DNA of 8,056 nt from CAZCYE01 sp964502775 (GCA_964502775.1 CAZCYE010000074.1:1-8056), one strand, 5' to 3'; counted from the first letter of the stretch, positions 1-5,456 are shown. A program made the numbers and translations. Notes: a model not told the origin generated them from the letters alone.

Positions 1-1
1 C

Positions 2-487
2 CTGGCCGGCGCGCTCGCGGTCGTGGTGCTGGGCGTCGCCTGCGACGGCCCGACCCGAGCGACGAGCAGCGATCTCGGCTCGGCGGTGCGGGCGGCCGCA
101 CCCGCATCGGCGCCCTTCCCCTCGCTCACCGCCACCACGGTGCGCGTCGGCGAGCGGGCGCTCTCGGTCGTGGTCGCCGACTCCGATGCCGAGCGGGGCC
201 AGGGGCTGCGGCGCCGCTCCTCGCTCGGGCGCTACGACGGGATGCTGTTCGTGTTCCCCGGCGATTCCGAATCCGGGTTCACCATGTCGACGGTGCCCGT
301 GCCACTCGACATCGGCTTCTTCGATGCGGCCGGCCGGAGGGTGGACCAGCTCCGGATGGAGCCCTGCGCCGACGGCGAGGACGCGTGTCCTCTCTATCGC
401 TCACGCGCGCCGTTCCGCTATGCCCTCGAGACCCTCGCCGGTGCCCTGCCCGGCGGCGCCCTCCACGCGCGTGTCGAGCCCGACTGA
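2..487 (+). CDS. DUF192 family exported protein (5' end outside window)
   Basis: The reading frame is open from the window edge, so the true start lies upstream; an internal GTG at 23 would cut into a hydrophobic segment. The first visible residues (LAGALAVVVLGVAC) look like the core of a signal peptide ending in a cysteine. This could be a lipoprotein site, although glycine at -3 is atypical. The rest matches DUF192 (COG1430), a small extracytoplasmic beta-rich domain of unknown biochemical role: a GMLFVFP segment, then VPLDIGFFDAAG, then MEPC, and a C-terminal PFRYALETLAGALP stretch. The usual FWMKNT core reads FTMSTV here. The gene ends 225 nt before rpsF and is probably a separate unit. 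Family assignment is good; function is unknown. Confidence 0.8.
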   Translation: MAGALAVVVLGVACDGPTRATSSDLGSAVRAAAPASAPFPSLTATTVRVGERALSVVVADSDAERGQGLRRRSSLGRYDGMLFVFPGDSESGFTMSTVPVPLDIGFFDAAGRRVDQLRMEPCADGEDACPLYRSRAPFRYALETLAGALPGGALHARVEPD

Positions 488-497
488 ATCCGGACGT

Positions 498-516
498 CGA
501 CCCGGCGCGCGGGTTG
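498..516 (+). terminator. Possible terminator hairpin after the DUF192 gene
   Basis: A 7-bp stem (498-504 with 510-516, one G-U pair) closes a 5-nt loop 10 nt after the DUF192 stop codon. There is no U-tract, so this is a weak call based on position and stem only. Confidence 0.3.
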
Positions 517-520
517 GCGT

Positions 521-554
521 CACAGGGTGTCCATAGGGTGGGTGCCACAGGGGT
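521..554 (+). repeat. Three copies of a CAYAGGGKG-like 9-mer upstream of the rpsF operon
   Basis: CACAGGGTG (521-529), CATAGGGTG (532-540) and CACAGGGGT (546-554) lie in the same orientation within 34 bp, just before a candidate -10 hexamer at 559. They could be operator half-sites or a local duplication. No known regulator is recognised from the sequence. Confidence 0.4.
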
Positions 555-558
555 CGGC

Positions 559-564
559 TAGCCT
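559..564 (+). promoter_or_regulatory. Candidate -10 element for the rpsF operon
   Basis: TAGCCT fits the actinobacterial TANNNT -10 pattern, and lies about 150 nt before rpsF in the only gap where an operon promoter could sit. No convincing -35 is seen at 16-18 bp spacing. Confidence 0.3.
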
Positions 565-608
565 CGGGCGCTTCACAACCGAGTCCTGCTCCCCTGGCTC
601 CGGTGTCT

Positions 609-691
609 CGGCACCGGCGCGACGGGGGAGCCCGCGGTGCTGCGACCTTCACCAGGCCCCAAGACGGCCCGGGTGAGGGCGGCGAGCCGCC
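609..691 (+). promoter_or_regulatory. Structured leader of rpsF, possible bS6:bS18 autoregulatory element
   Basis: Three hairpins can be drawn just upstream of rpsF. The first pairs 611-616 (GCACCG) with 635-640 (CGGTGC), with an inner 4-bp stem (623-626 with 631-634) and an unpaired GCGCGA on the 5' side only. The second pairs 646-653 with 672-679 (8 bp, one G-U) and encloses GGCC/GGCC (655-658 with 666-669). The third pairs 678-682 with 687-691 and overlaps the second by 2 nt, so the two compete. In many bacteria the rpsF leader binds the S6:S18 complex through a stem with a CCG-containing bulge. Whether this leader matches that motif cannot be decided by eye. Confidence 0.45.
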
Positions 692-712
692 GGTCCGAAG
701 GAGGAGCGGCCG

Positions 713-1039
713 ATGCGGCCGTACGAGGTCATGGTCATCTTCGACTCGGAGACCGAGGAGTCCGAGATTCGCTCGGCCGTCGATCGCTTGCTCGAGACGC
801 TGAAGTCGCGCGGTGCCGAGCTGGGGCCCGTCGACTACTGGGGGAGGCGGCGCTTCGCCTACCGCCTCAATCACCGGTGGGAGGGCTTCTACGTGGTTCT
901 CCAGGCCCGCTCGGAGCCCGAGCCGATGGAGGAGCTGAACCGCGCCCTCGCGCTCGGCGACGAGGTCCTGCGTCACAAGGTGCTGCGGATCCCCGATCAC
1001 ATGTACGGCAAGACGTTCGGCGCGGCAGCAGGCGCGTGA
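713..1039 (+). CDS. rpsF: 30S ribosomal protein bS6
   Basis: This encodes bS6, a small-subunit protein that binds the central domain of 16S rRNA as a heterodimer with bS18. At 108 residues it has the usual family length. It begins MRPYEVMVIFD (first beta strand), continues with the helix EIRSAVDRLLETLKSRGAEL, and then shows the family signature DYWGRRRFAYRLNHRWEGFYVVLQ. The second half carries the MEELNRALALGDEVLRHKVLRI strand-helix pair. The ATG is preceded by AAGGAGGA at 698-705, 7 nt away, which fixes the start. It is the first gene of an operon with ssb, rpsR and rplI; its binding partner bS18 is encoded two genes downstream. The gap to ssb is 25 nt. Confidence 0.97.
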   Translation: MRPYEVMVIFDSETEESEIRSAVDRLLETLKSRGAELGPVDYWGRRRFAYRLNHRWEGFYVVLQARSEPEPMEELNRALALGDEVLRHKVLRIPDHMYGKTFGAAAGA

Positions 1040-1064
1040 GCACGGAGCCCCAAGGAGGGGAGCG

Positions 1065-1535
1065 ATGGCCGACAGCACGGTGACGATCGTGGGCAACCTG
1101 ACCCGCGATCCGGAGATGCGGTACACGCCGAGCGGCGTGGCCAAGGCCTCCTTCGGGGTGGCGGTGAGCCGCCGGTGGCAGAACCGCACCACCCAGGAGT
1201 GGGAGGAGCAGACCAGCTTCTTCAACGTGGTGTGCTGGCGCGAGATGGCCGAGAACGTCTCCGAGTCGATCGGCAAGGGTGCCCGCGTGGTCGTGACCGG
1301 TCGGCTGGAGCAGCGCTCGTGGGAGACCGAGGGGGGCGACAAGCGCAGCGTGGTCGAGATCGTGGCCGATGACGTGGGACCGAGCCTGCGCTGGGCGTCG
1401 GCCCAGGTGACGCGCAACGAGCGCCGCGGTGGGTTCGACGCCAGCACCACGCGTGACGCACCCGCGCCGGCGGCCAGCGGGACGGGCGGGACGGGCGGGA
1501 CGGCCGGGACCGACGCGGACGAGGAACCCTTCTAA
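1065..1535 (+). CDS. ssb: Single-stranded DNA-binding protein
   Basis: SSB coats single-stranded DNA during replication, repair and recombination and recruits partners through its acidic C-terminal tip. The N-terminal OB fold spans about residues 1-110, opening with STVTIVGNLTRDPEMRYTPSG and containing TSFFNVVCWREMAENV and KGARVVVTGRLEQRSW. A short linker of about 40 residues follows, including a Gly-Thr repeat (about residues 139-148). The protein ends in DADEEPF, the conserved acidic tip with terminal Pro-Phe. Its 156 residues are typical. The ATG has AAGGAGG at 1052-1058, 6 nt away. The TAA is followed with no gap by the GTG of rpsR, and the GAGGAA that encodes the tip probably serves as the rpsR ribosome binding site. 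Confidence 0.97.
   Translation: MADSTVTIVGNLTRDPEMRYTPSGVAKASFGVAVSRRWQNRTTQEWEEQTSFFNVVCWREMAENVSESIGKGARVVVTGRLEQRSWETEGGDKRSVVEIVADDVGPSLRWASAQVTRNERRGGFDASTTRDAPAPAASGTGGTGGTAGTDADEEPF
1479..1514 (+). repeat. Four 9-bp tandem repeats in the ssb linker
   Basis: The unit GGGACGGGC is present twice exactly (1479-1487, 1488-1496), then as GGGACGGCC (1497-1505) and GGGACCGAC (1506-1514). It is in frame and encodes the Gly-Thr-Gly-rich part of the SSB linker, so copy-number change would alter linker length without a frameshift. Confidence 0.85.
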
Positions 1536-2105
1536 GTGGCCCGAGCCCGCAACAACCGCCGCAAGCCCCCGGCCACCGACCGGCGGCCGAAGAAGAGGGT
1601 TTCGCTGCTCGACAGCGAGGGCGTCACCTACGTCGACTACAAGGACGTCAACTTGCTGCGGCGCTTCATGTCGGAGCGCGCCAAGATCCGGGCCCGGAGA
1701 GTGACCGGCAACGACGCGCAGCAGCAGCGTGCCGTCGCCCGCGCCATCCGGGTCGCCCGCGAGATGGCGCTCCTCCCCTACAGCGTCCGCCAGGTGACCC
1801 ATCGGGGCAAGCCGAAGCGGGAGCGCTACGACGGGGGCACGCTGAGTGCAGCGTCCACCGGCGGCGCGCGGACCGAGACGGGCCCGGGCCCCGAGCGCGG
1901 GGGGGATGGCGCGATCGAGCCCGCGCCGAGCGACCACGAGCCCTCGTCCCCGGCGGACGGCGCGGCCACCGAGGACATCGCCACCGAGGAGACCGGCGCG
2001 GCGGATGCCGGCGCGGAGGACGCGACCGCGGAGGATGCGACCGCGGAGGAGACCGGCGCGGAAGACGCGACCGCGGAGGTCACCGACGGGGTGACGGCAC
2101 CGTGA
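1536..2105 (+). CDS. rpsR: 30S ribosomal protein bS18 with a long acidic C-terminal extension
   Basis: bS18 binds the 30S platform with bS6. Residues 1 to about 88 form the normal protein: a basic N-terminus, then DYKDVNLLRRFMSERAKIRARRVTG, and a last helix RAVARAIRVAREMALLPY. Many actinobacterial bS18 proteins have a CxxC motif near residues 22-25 and a further Cys after VTGN. Here these positions read VSLL and Asp60, so this is the cysteine-free, zinc-independent type. Family members usually end near residue 90. This one continues after a basic linker (HRGKPKRERY) with about 90 residues rich in Ala, Glu, Asp, Thr and Gly, built from AEDAT/AEETG repeats. The GTG follows the ssb stop directly with GAGGAA at 1521-1526, and the TGA overlaps the rplI start by 4 nt. 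The tail is therefore bounded by tightly coupled genes and is unlikely to be a frame error. Confidence 0.95.
   Translation: MARARNNRRKPPATDRRPKKRVSLLDSEGVTYVDYKDVNLLRRFMSERAKIRARRVTGNDAQQQRAVARAIRVAREMALLPYSVRQVTHRGKPKRERYDGGTLSAASTGGARTETGPGPERGGDGAIEPAPSDHEPSSPADGAATEDIATEETGAADAGAEDATAEDATAEETGAEDATAEVTDGVTAP
1986..2080 (+). repeat. In-frame degenerate repeats encoding the bS18 acidic tail
   Basis: GCGACCGCGGAGGA occurs at 2022-2035 and 2037-2050 (15-bp period), and as GCGACCGCGGAGGT at 2067-2080. GAGGAGACCGGCGCGG occurs at 1986-2001 and again, exactly 60 bp on, at 2046-2061. All spacings are multiples of three, which suggests that the tail grew by in-frame duplication. Confidence 0.85.
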
Positions 2106-2551
2106 AGGTCGTGCTGCGAGAGGACGTGGAGACGCTCGGCCGCAAGGGCGACCTCGTCGATGTCGCCGACGGTTACGGCCGCAACTTCTTGATGCCGCGG
2201 GGCCTCGCGATACGGGCCACCAAGGGCGTGGTCAAGCAGGCCGACGCGATGCGCCGCAACCGCGCCGCGCGCGACGAACGCGAACGTGGCGCGGCCGAGG
2301 AGCTGGCGAGCCGCATCGGGGCGTCACCGGTCCGCATCACCGTCCGTGCCGGGGAGGCCGGCAAGCTGTTCGGATCCGTCACGAGCGCGGACCTCGTGGA
2401 GGCGCTGCGCGCGCAGTCGGAGATCGTCCTCGAGCGCCGCTGGCTCGAGCTCGACGAGCCACTCAAGGAGCTGGGCACCGCGCAGGTGCCCGTGCGGCTC
2501 CACGCCGAGGTAACGGCCACGCTGGTGGTCGAGGTCGTCGCAGAGCCCTGA
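2102..2551 (+). CDS. rplI: 50S ribosomal protein bL9
   Basis: bL9 binds 23S rRNA near the base of the L1 stalk and helps frame maintenance. Its 149 residues are the standard length. The N-terminal domain has the family signature MKVVLREDVETLGRKGDLVDVADGYGRNFLMPRGLA. A charged connecting helix (about residues 45-75, ADAMRRNRAARDERERGAAEEL) follows. The C-terminal domain contains AGEAGKLFGSVTSADLVEAL and ends in ATLVVEVV. The GTG start overlaps the rpsR stop (GTGA, 2102-2105). The nearest purine run, GGAGG at 2075-2079, is too distant to be an ideal Shine-Dalgarno, so translation is probably coupled to rpsR. This is the last gene of the rpsF group; 240 nt separate it from the chosen dnaB start. 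Confidence 0.96.
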   Translation: MKVVLREDVETLGRKGDLVDVADGYGRNFLMPRGLAIRATKGVVKQADAMRRNRAARDERERGAAEELASRIGASPVRITVRAGEAGKLFGSVTSADLVEALRAQSEIVLERRWLELDEPLKELGTAQVPVRLHAEVTATLVVEVVAEP

Positions 2552-2636
2552 CCTGCGCCGACGGGGCGCGCCCGGCGACCCGTAGCTGTCGTACCCGCCG
2601 TGTTGGATGGGTCTGGTGCACGCGTTCCCGCCCAAG

Positions 2637-2658
2637 TTCTCCACAGGCCTGGGGATAA
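2637..2658 (+). promoter_or_regulatory. Pair of DnaA-box-like 9-mers in inverted orientation
   Basis: TTCTCCACA (2637-2645) differs at one position from the DnaA box TTATCCACA. TGGGGATAA (2650-2658) is, on the other strand, TTATCCCCA, also one mismatch. Together with the flanking AGG/CCT they form an imperfect inverted repeat centred at 2647. A third, weaker match, CGATCCACA, lies at 2703-2711. Chance occurrence is possible, but clustering 100-150 bp before dnaB is suggestive. Confidence 0.4.
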
Positions 2659-2678
2659 AAGCGGGCGTCGTCCACCGA

Positions 2679-2695
2679 GAAACCACAAGGGTTTC
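2679..2695 (+). other. Small hairpin in the rplI-dnaB gap
   Basis: GAAACC (2679-2684) and GGTTTC (2690-2695) form a perfect 6-bp stem with a 5-nt loop, in one of the most AT-rich stretches of the gap. Apart from this and the DnaA-like boxes, I see no clear promoter between 2552 and 2791. Confidence 0.4.
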
Positions 2696-2791
2696 GCTCT
2701 ATCGATCCACAGGCATCGTCCGTGAGACTGCGGTTTCCCGCTCGATGTTGAACGGCGGGTGAACGGCAAGGGACGGGGAGGTCACACCAAC

Positions 2792-4168
2792 GTGGTCCAG
2801 GCTCTCGATCCGGCGCGCCGCGCCGCGCCGGCGGGGCGCGCCGCCCGCGTACCTCCTCACAACATCGAGGCGGAGGAGTCGCTGCTCGGGTCGATGCTCC
2901 TGAGCCGCGATGCGATCAGCGCTGCCACCGAGGTGGGCGTCGAGGCGGCCGACTTCTACAAGCCGGTCCATGTCGACGTGTTCCAGGCGATCATGGCCCT
3001 GTACGGCCAGGGCGAGCCCGCCGATGCGGTGACCGTGGCCGAGGAGCTCCGCCGCCACGAGCGTCTCGATCGCGCCGGGGGTCGCCAGGCGCTGCTCGCG
3101 CTGTTGGCCCAGACCCCGGCCTCGGCCAACGCTTCGCAGTACGCCCGGATCGTCAACGAGCTCGCGCTGTTGCGCCGGCTCATCGGCGTGGCCGGCCAGA
3201 TCACCGACATGGGCTACGACGACTCCGAGGAGGTGTCCGAGACGCTCGACCGCGCCGAGGCGCTGGTGTTCGAGGTGGCGGAGCGCCGGGTGACCGACTC
3301 GATGGTCGGCGTGTCGGAGGCGTTGCAGATCACCCTCGACCAGCTGGAGACGCTGTACGCGAGCAGCGCCGAGGTGACCGGCCTCCCCACTGGCTTCAGC
3401 GACCTCGACCACCTCCTGCTGGGGCTCCAGCCCTCGAACCTGATCGTGGTTGCGGCGCGGCCCGGCGCGGGCAAGAGCAGCTTCGCCTTGGGCGCGGCGG
3501 CCAACGTGGCGATGGAGGCGCGCCGACCGGTGCTGTTCTTCTCCATGGAGATGGGGACCCTCGAGCTCACCAAGCGCCTCCTCGCGGCGGAGTCGCGCGT
3601 GGAGGCGCGCCGCCTCCAGACCGGCAACATCCCCGAGGCCGACTGGACCCGCCTCTCCCACGCGGTGGGGCGGCTGGGCGAGGCGCCGCTGCTGATCGAC
3701 GACAACCCGCACTGCACGGTCATGGAGATGCGGGCCAAGGCGCGCCGCGCCAAGGCGCGCCACGGTGACCTCGGCCTCTTGGTGGTGGACTACCTCCAGC
3801 TCATGACGCCGAGCACGTCGCGGCGCGCCGAGAACCGCCAGGTGGAGGTGGCCGAGATCTCGCGCGGCCTCAAGATCCTCGCCCGTGAGCTCGAGTGCCC
3901 GGTGATGGCCCTCTCCCAGCTCAACCGCCAGCTCGAGTACCGCGCCGACAAGCGCCCGATGCTCGCTGACCTCCGCGAGTCGGGGAGCCTCGAACAGGAC
4001 TCGGACGTGGTGATCTTCATCTACCGCGACGAGATCTACAACCCCGACTCCGACCAGCGCGGCACCGCCGAGATCATCGTGGCCAAGCACCGCAACGGAC
4101 CGACCGGCGTGACCCGCCTGGCATTCCTCGATCACCTCACGAAGTTCGCGAATATGGCGCGGGACTAG
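2792..4168 (+). CDS. dnaB: Replicative DNA helicase DnaB
   Basis: DnaB is the hexameric 5'-3' helicase that unwinds DNA at the replication fork. The 458-residue length is normal. The N-terminal domain begins at RVPPHNIEAEESLLGSMLLS. The RecA-like domain has Walker A ARPGAGKSS (Lys228), FFSMEM with the likely catalytic Glu253, Walker B LLVVDYLQL (Asp333), the ALSQLNRQLE motif, RESGSLEQDSDVVIFIYRDE and the KHRNGPTG arginine-finger loop (Arg434). No intein interrupts Walker A or the other motifs, unlike several actinobacterial DnaB genes. I chose the GTG at 2792 because GGGGAGGT (2775-2782) lies 9 nt upstream. An in-frame GTG at 2759 would add 11 residues but has no ribosome binding site. A 38-codon ORF follows after 12 nt. 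Confidence 0.96.
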   Translation: MVQALDPARRAAPAGRAARVPPHNIEAEESLLGSMLLSRDAISAATEVGVEAADFYKPVHVDVFQAIMALYGQGEPADAVTVAEELRRHERLDRAGGRQALLALLAQTPASANASQYARIVNELALLRRLIGVAGQITDMGYDDSEEVSETLDRAEALVFEVAERRVTDSMVGVSEALQITLDQLETLYASSAEVTGLPTGFSDLDHLLLGLQPSNLIVVAARPGAGKSSFALGAAANVAMEARRPVLFFSMEMGTLELTKRLLAAESRVEARRLQTGNIPEADWTRLSHAVGRLGEAPLLIDDNPHCTVMEMRAKARRAKARHGDLGLLVVDYLQLMTPSTSRRAENRQVEVAEISRGLKILARELECPVMALSQLNRQLEYRADKRPMLADLRESGSLEQDSDVVIFIYRDEIYNPDSDQRGTAEIIVAKHRNGPTGVTRLAFLDHLTKFANMARD

Positions 4169-4180
4169 GAAGGGGACACG

Positions 4181-4297
4181 ATGGCGACGATCCAGACGGC
4201 CGGCTTGCCCCGCCGGCTCCTCGCGTTACTGGCCGCGCTCAGCTTGGTGGTGGCGCTGGCCGTGGTGGGCGCGTCGGCCGCCGGAGCGACTGGCTAG
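4181..4297 (+). CDS. Putative 38-residue membrane or signal-peptide-like protein
   Basis: This short ORF starts 12 nt after dnaB. AGGAAGG at 4167-4173 gives a 7-nt spacing to the ATG, a good ribosome binding site. The product has a basic N-terminal part (LPRR) and one long hydrophobic helix (LLALLAALSLVVALAVVGASA), ending in AAGATG. It resembles either a one-helix membrane protein or a signal peptide whose mature part is missing. The frame stops at TAG (4295-4297). If that codon were read through, 11 more codons (TCGGDGTVTVR) would lead to TGA at 4331. A hairpin begins 8 nt after the TAG, which favours a real end. I do not recognise a family. It could be a relic of a secreted protein. Confidence 0.5.
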   Translation: MATIQTAGLPRRLLALLAALSLVVALAVVGASAAGATG

Positions 4298-4304
4298 ACC
4301 TGCG

Positions 4305-4326
4305 GCGGTGACGGCACGGTCACCGT
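4305..4326 (+). terminator. Hairpin after dnaB and the 38-codon ORF
   Basis: CGGTGAC (4306-4312) pairs perfectly with GTCACCG (4319-4325) around a 6-nt loop, and a G-U pair extends it. It lies 8 nt after the TAG. There is no U-tract, so it would be a GC-type or Rho-aided end. The rest of 4327-4495 has no gene that I can support. Confidence 0.45.
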
Positions 4327-4495
4327 TCGCTGATCCGGCCCCCGCCCGGGTCGACCTCGTGGGTACCACGCGCCGCCCGGCGTGGATCGCGGGCTGGGGA
4401 GCGCGCGGAGGCATCCGCCCACGCGGTCTCACCCACCGCGGTACCATCCACCGGTTTCGAGGCGGGGATCCATAACCTGACGGGCGCCTGACGAG

Positions 4496-4540
4496 ACCGA
4501 ATACTCACGAACCGATACTCACAAAACCGAAAACCACGAA
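4496..4540 (+). repeat. Three 15-bp tandem repeats in the leader of the 59-residue protein
   Basis: ACCGAATACTCACGA (4496-4510), ACCGATACTCACAAA (4511-4525) and ACCGAAAACCACGAA (4526-4540) follow each other with no gap. Each starts with ACCGA, and the first two share TACTCAC, shifted by one base. The array is A/C-rich, poor in G, unlike its surroundings, and runs into the ribosome binding site GAAAGGGG (4538-4545). It would form an unstructured leader in RNA or a protein-binding array in DNA. Confidence 0.75.
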
Positions 4541-4552
4541 AGGGGTTCTTCC

Positions 4553-4732
4553 ATGTTGGCGATCAGCCCGATGGGCAACACCGTTACGTTCGTCTTCTTG
4601 GCAGCTGGCATCGCGCTCTGGGTTCTCGCAACCCTCGGGCAGTCGATCTTCGGCTCCAAGTTCGCGTTGGGATGGCTCGGCCTGGCCGCGTTCTTCTTCC
4701 CGCAGTTCTGGACGAGCCTCGCCAACCTCTGA
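4553..4732 (+). CDS. 59-residue membrane protein of unknown function
   Basis: The ATG is preceded by GAAAGGGG (4538-4545) with 7-nt spacing. The product has two hydrophobic segments: about residues 10-29 (TVTFVFLAAGIALWVLATLG) and about 38-57 (ALGWLGLAAFFFPQFWTSLA). A short GQSIFGSKF turn connects them. It has one lysine, no arginine, no aspartate or glutamate and no cysteine, so it is almost certainly an integral membrane peptide with two helices or a hairpin. I do not recognise a family. The start, ribosome binding site and coherent hydrophobic pattern make it a credible gene despite its size. It converges on nucS, with 52 nt between the two stop codons. Three 15-bp tandem repeats lie directly upstream, which may bear on its expression. 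Confidence 0.75.
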   Translation: MLAISPMGNTVTFVFLAAGIALWVLATLGQSIFGSKFALGWLGLAAFFFPQFWTSLANL

Positions 4733-4749
4733 GCACATCCCGACCTGAG

Positions 4750-4775
4750 GCGGCCTGCCCAATCGGGTGAGCCGC
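4750..4775. terminator. Possible bidirectional terminator between the 59-residue gene and nucS
   Basis: GCGGC (4750-4754) pairs with GCCGC (4771-4775), and CCC (4758-4760) with GGG (4765-4767) around a 4-nt loop. The three bases between them give two G-U pairs and one mismatch. It sits between two converging stop codons, so it could end transcription from either side. No U-tract is seen. Confidence 0.45.
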
Positions 4776-4784
4776 GGCTAGCAC

Positions 4785-5444
4785 TCAGAAGAGGCGGAGG
4801 TCGGGCGGCGCCCCGGCGCGCAGCTCGGCCAAGTCCACTTCCACGCATTCGATGCCCCGGCTCTCCGCGTAGCGGCGAGCCTGGGGCCGGATGCGGGTAG
4901 CCACGAAGAGCCCGAGCGTGGGGGCGAGGGTGGAGTCGCGGTCGAGGCGTTCCTGGTAGCGCAGGAGCTGATCCACCCCCGCGATCTCGCCCACCCGCTT
5001 GACCTCGACCACCACCGCGCGCCCGTGGGCGTCCCGGCACAGCAGGTCGACCGGCCCGAGGTCGGTCGGGTACTCGCGGCGTACCAGGCGCAGGTCGTCA
5101 CGGAGCGCCTGCACGCGGGCCGCGATGAGCGCCTGGAGCTCGGCCTCCACGCCGTCCTTGGCGAGCCCCGAGTCGTCGCCGAGCGCGAACGTCTCGTCCA
5201 CGAGCACGTGGTGGAGCTCGATCACGAGTCGCTCCCCCTTGGCGTTCGTGGCCGTGATCGCGGTGTCGTCCTCAACGATGGTGCAGGGCGGGCTCATCCA
5301 GTTCAGGGGCTTGTAGGCCTTGGTGTCGCCGTGCACCGCGATCGATCCGTCGGCCTTCACGAGCACGAGCCGGCGGGCCGGCTCGAGGCGCGCCCCGAGG
5401 CGACCCTCGTAGGTCACCGAGCACTCGGCCACGACCACCCGCAC
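4785..5444 (-). CDS. nucS: Mismatch-specific endonuclease NucS
   Basis: NucS (EndoMS) cuts both strands at certain mismatches and is the core of the non-canonical mismatch repair used by Actinobacteria lacking MutS-MutL. Its 219 residues are the usual length. The N-terminal beta domain (about 1-110) contains ARRLVLVKADGSIAVHGD and the diagnostic AYKPLNWMSPP. The C-terminal PD-(D/E)XK nuclease domain has VRREY, then GPVDLLCRD with Asp133, then VVVEVKR with Glu147 and Lys149, and QLLRY with Gln159 and Tyr163. The end, PDLRLF, matches the hydrophobic tail that in actinobacterial NucS contacts the sliding clamp. The GTG start has only a weak AGGTG upstream; TACAAC lies 6 nt before it, so the mRNA may be leaderless. 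It is divergent from the membrane protein at 5543. Confidence 0.95.
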   Translation of the reverse strand: MRVVVAECSVTYEGRLGARLEPARRLVLVKADGSIAVHGDTKAYKPLNWMSPPCTIVEDDTAITATNAKGERLVIELHHVLVDETFALGDDSGLAKDGVEAELQALIAARVQALRDDLRLVRREYPTDLGPVDLLCRDAHGRAVVVEVKRVGEIAGVDQLLRYQERLDRDSTLAPTLGLFVATRIRPQARRYAESRGIECVEVDLAELRAGAPPDLRLF

Positions 5445-5450
5445 GCCCGC

Positions 5451-5456
5451 GTTGTA
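5451..5456 (-). promoter_or_regulatory. Candidate -10 element for a leaderless nucS transcript
   Basis: On the minus strand TACAAC is followed by 6 nt and then the nucS GTG. This geometry places the transcription start at or near the start codon. The last base is C rather than the usual T, and no -35 is evident. Confidence 0.35.

Noticed and set aside
401..1937. Two long minus-strand frames opposite rpsF, ssb and rpsR (349 and 356 codons)
   Set aside because: They cover three unmistakable genes in antisense; the proteins are Arg/Pro/Ala-rich and resemble nothing.
1986..2080. Short repeats as a possible CRISPR array
   Set aside because: The repeats are in frame, lack unique spacers and encode the bS18 tail.
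3450..3500. Possible intein insertion at the dnaB Walker A motif
   Set aside because: The Walker A motif reads through without interruption and the total length is normal for intein-free DnaB.
2699..4135. 478-codon open frame on the minus strand
   Set aside because: It is antisense to dnaB, which has every helicase motif. The frame is a by-product of GC-rich third positions and its product is a His/Ala/Leu/Glu-rich string with no domain.
4778..4786. CTAGCACTC, resembling a CIRCE (HrcA) half-site
   Set aside because: The partner half GAGTGCTAA is missing at 9-nt spacing, and the site overlaps the end of nucS rather than a chaperone promoter.
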